5,781 bases of DNA from assembly GCA_002496385.1 (NCBI GenBank), contig DAJR01000046.1, forward strand, positions 1-5,781, in the 5' to 3' direction. Of this stretch, positions 5,745 to 5,781 are shown in pieces; the stretch's first letter is position 1, and every line of letters starts with the position of its first letter. The position numbers and the translations under genes are program-made. This DNA comes from Methanomassiliicoccales archaeon UBA147 (GTDB lineage Archaea > Thermoplasmatota > Thermoplasmata > SG8-5). The notes below the pieces were generated by a model. That model was not told the origin of the DNA. It did not search any database and was given only the letters and a program-made list of their open reading frames with translations.

Positions 5745-5781
5745 ATTTCCTGAGTCGTTTACTGCGCAGATGCCGAGAACG

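Overview
The window looks like a chromosomal segment of an archaeon. It carries a ribosomal protein S6e gene followed by the gamma subunit of initiation factor 2 (with its zinc ribbon) and a PIN-domain gene, a set known from archaeal genomes. Short AT-rich boxes resembling archaeal TATA elements lie 20 to 50 bases ahead of several starts, and starts have weak or no Shine-Dalgarno sequences. The moderately GC-rich core genes suggest Thermoplasmatota, perhaps Methanomassiliicoccales, but that placement is an inference from general flavour, not from a marker comparison.

Left part (1-973): the window opens inside an AT-rich gene for the C-terminal half of a KilA-N domain protein, a family common in phages and in gut or anaerobic bacteria. 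It is compositionally unlike the rest and probably acquired. About 500 bases without a convincing gene follow, rich in short inverted repeats. The spacer ends in a nested palindrome that touches the TATA-like box of the next gene.

Middle (974-1971): a 203-residue soluble protein that I cannot assign to a family is followed by T-rich tracts (likely terminator). Next comes a repeat cluster: a 24-base imperfect tandem duplication, a perfect 9-bp hairpin, and GGGGCTAGGG / CCCTAGACCCC blocks on either side of it.

Right-centre (1972-3951, minus strand): a tightly packed operon, rps6e, aIF2 gamma, PIN protein. The first two genes overlap by 11 bases and the last two by 4 (ATGA). All point to ribosome biogenesis and translation initiation: a small-subunit protein, the GTPase that delivers initiator tRNA, and a PIN nuclease resembling the rRNA-processing factor Utp24/Fcf1.

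Right end (3952-5781): a 170-base divergent intergenic region carries a promoter candidate in each direction, one for rps6e and one for a CorA-family divalent metal transporter. The transporter gene runs head-on into a minus-strand gene for a protein resembling the YbjN / type III secretion chaperone-like fold. The two stop codons overlap through a shared TTAA.

I found no CRISPR array, rRNA, tRNA or transposase. The least explained parts are the unknown 203-residue protein with its palindromic promoter region and the two repeat-rich spacers. Nothing visible amounts to a clear new multi-gene system.
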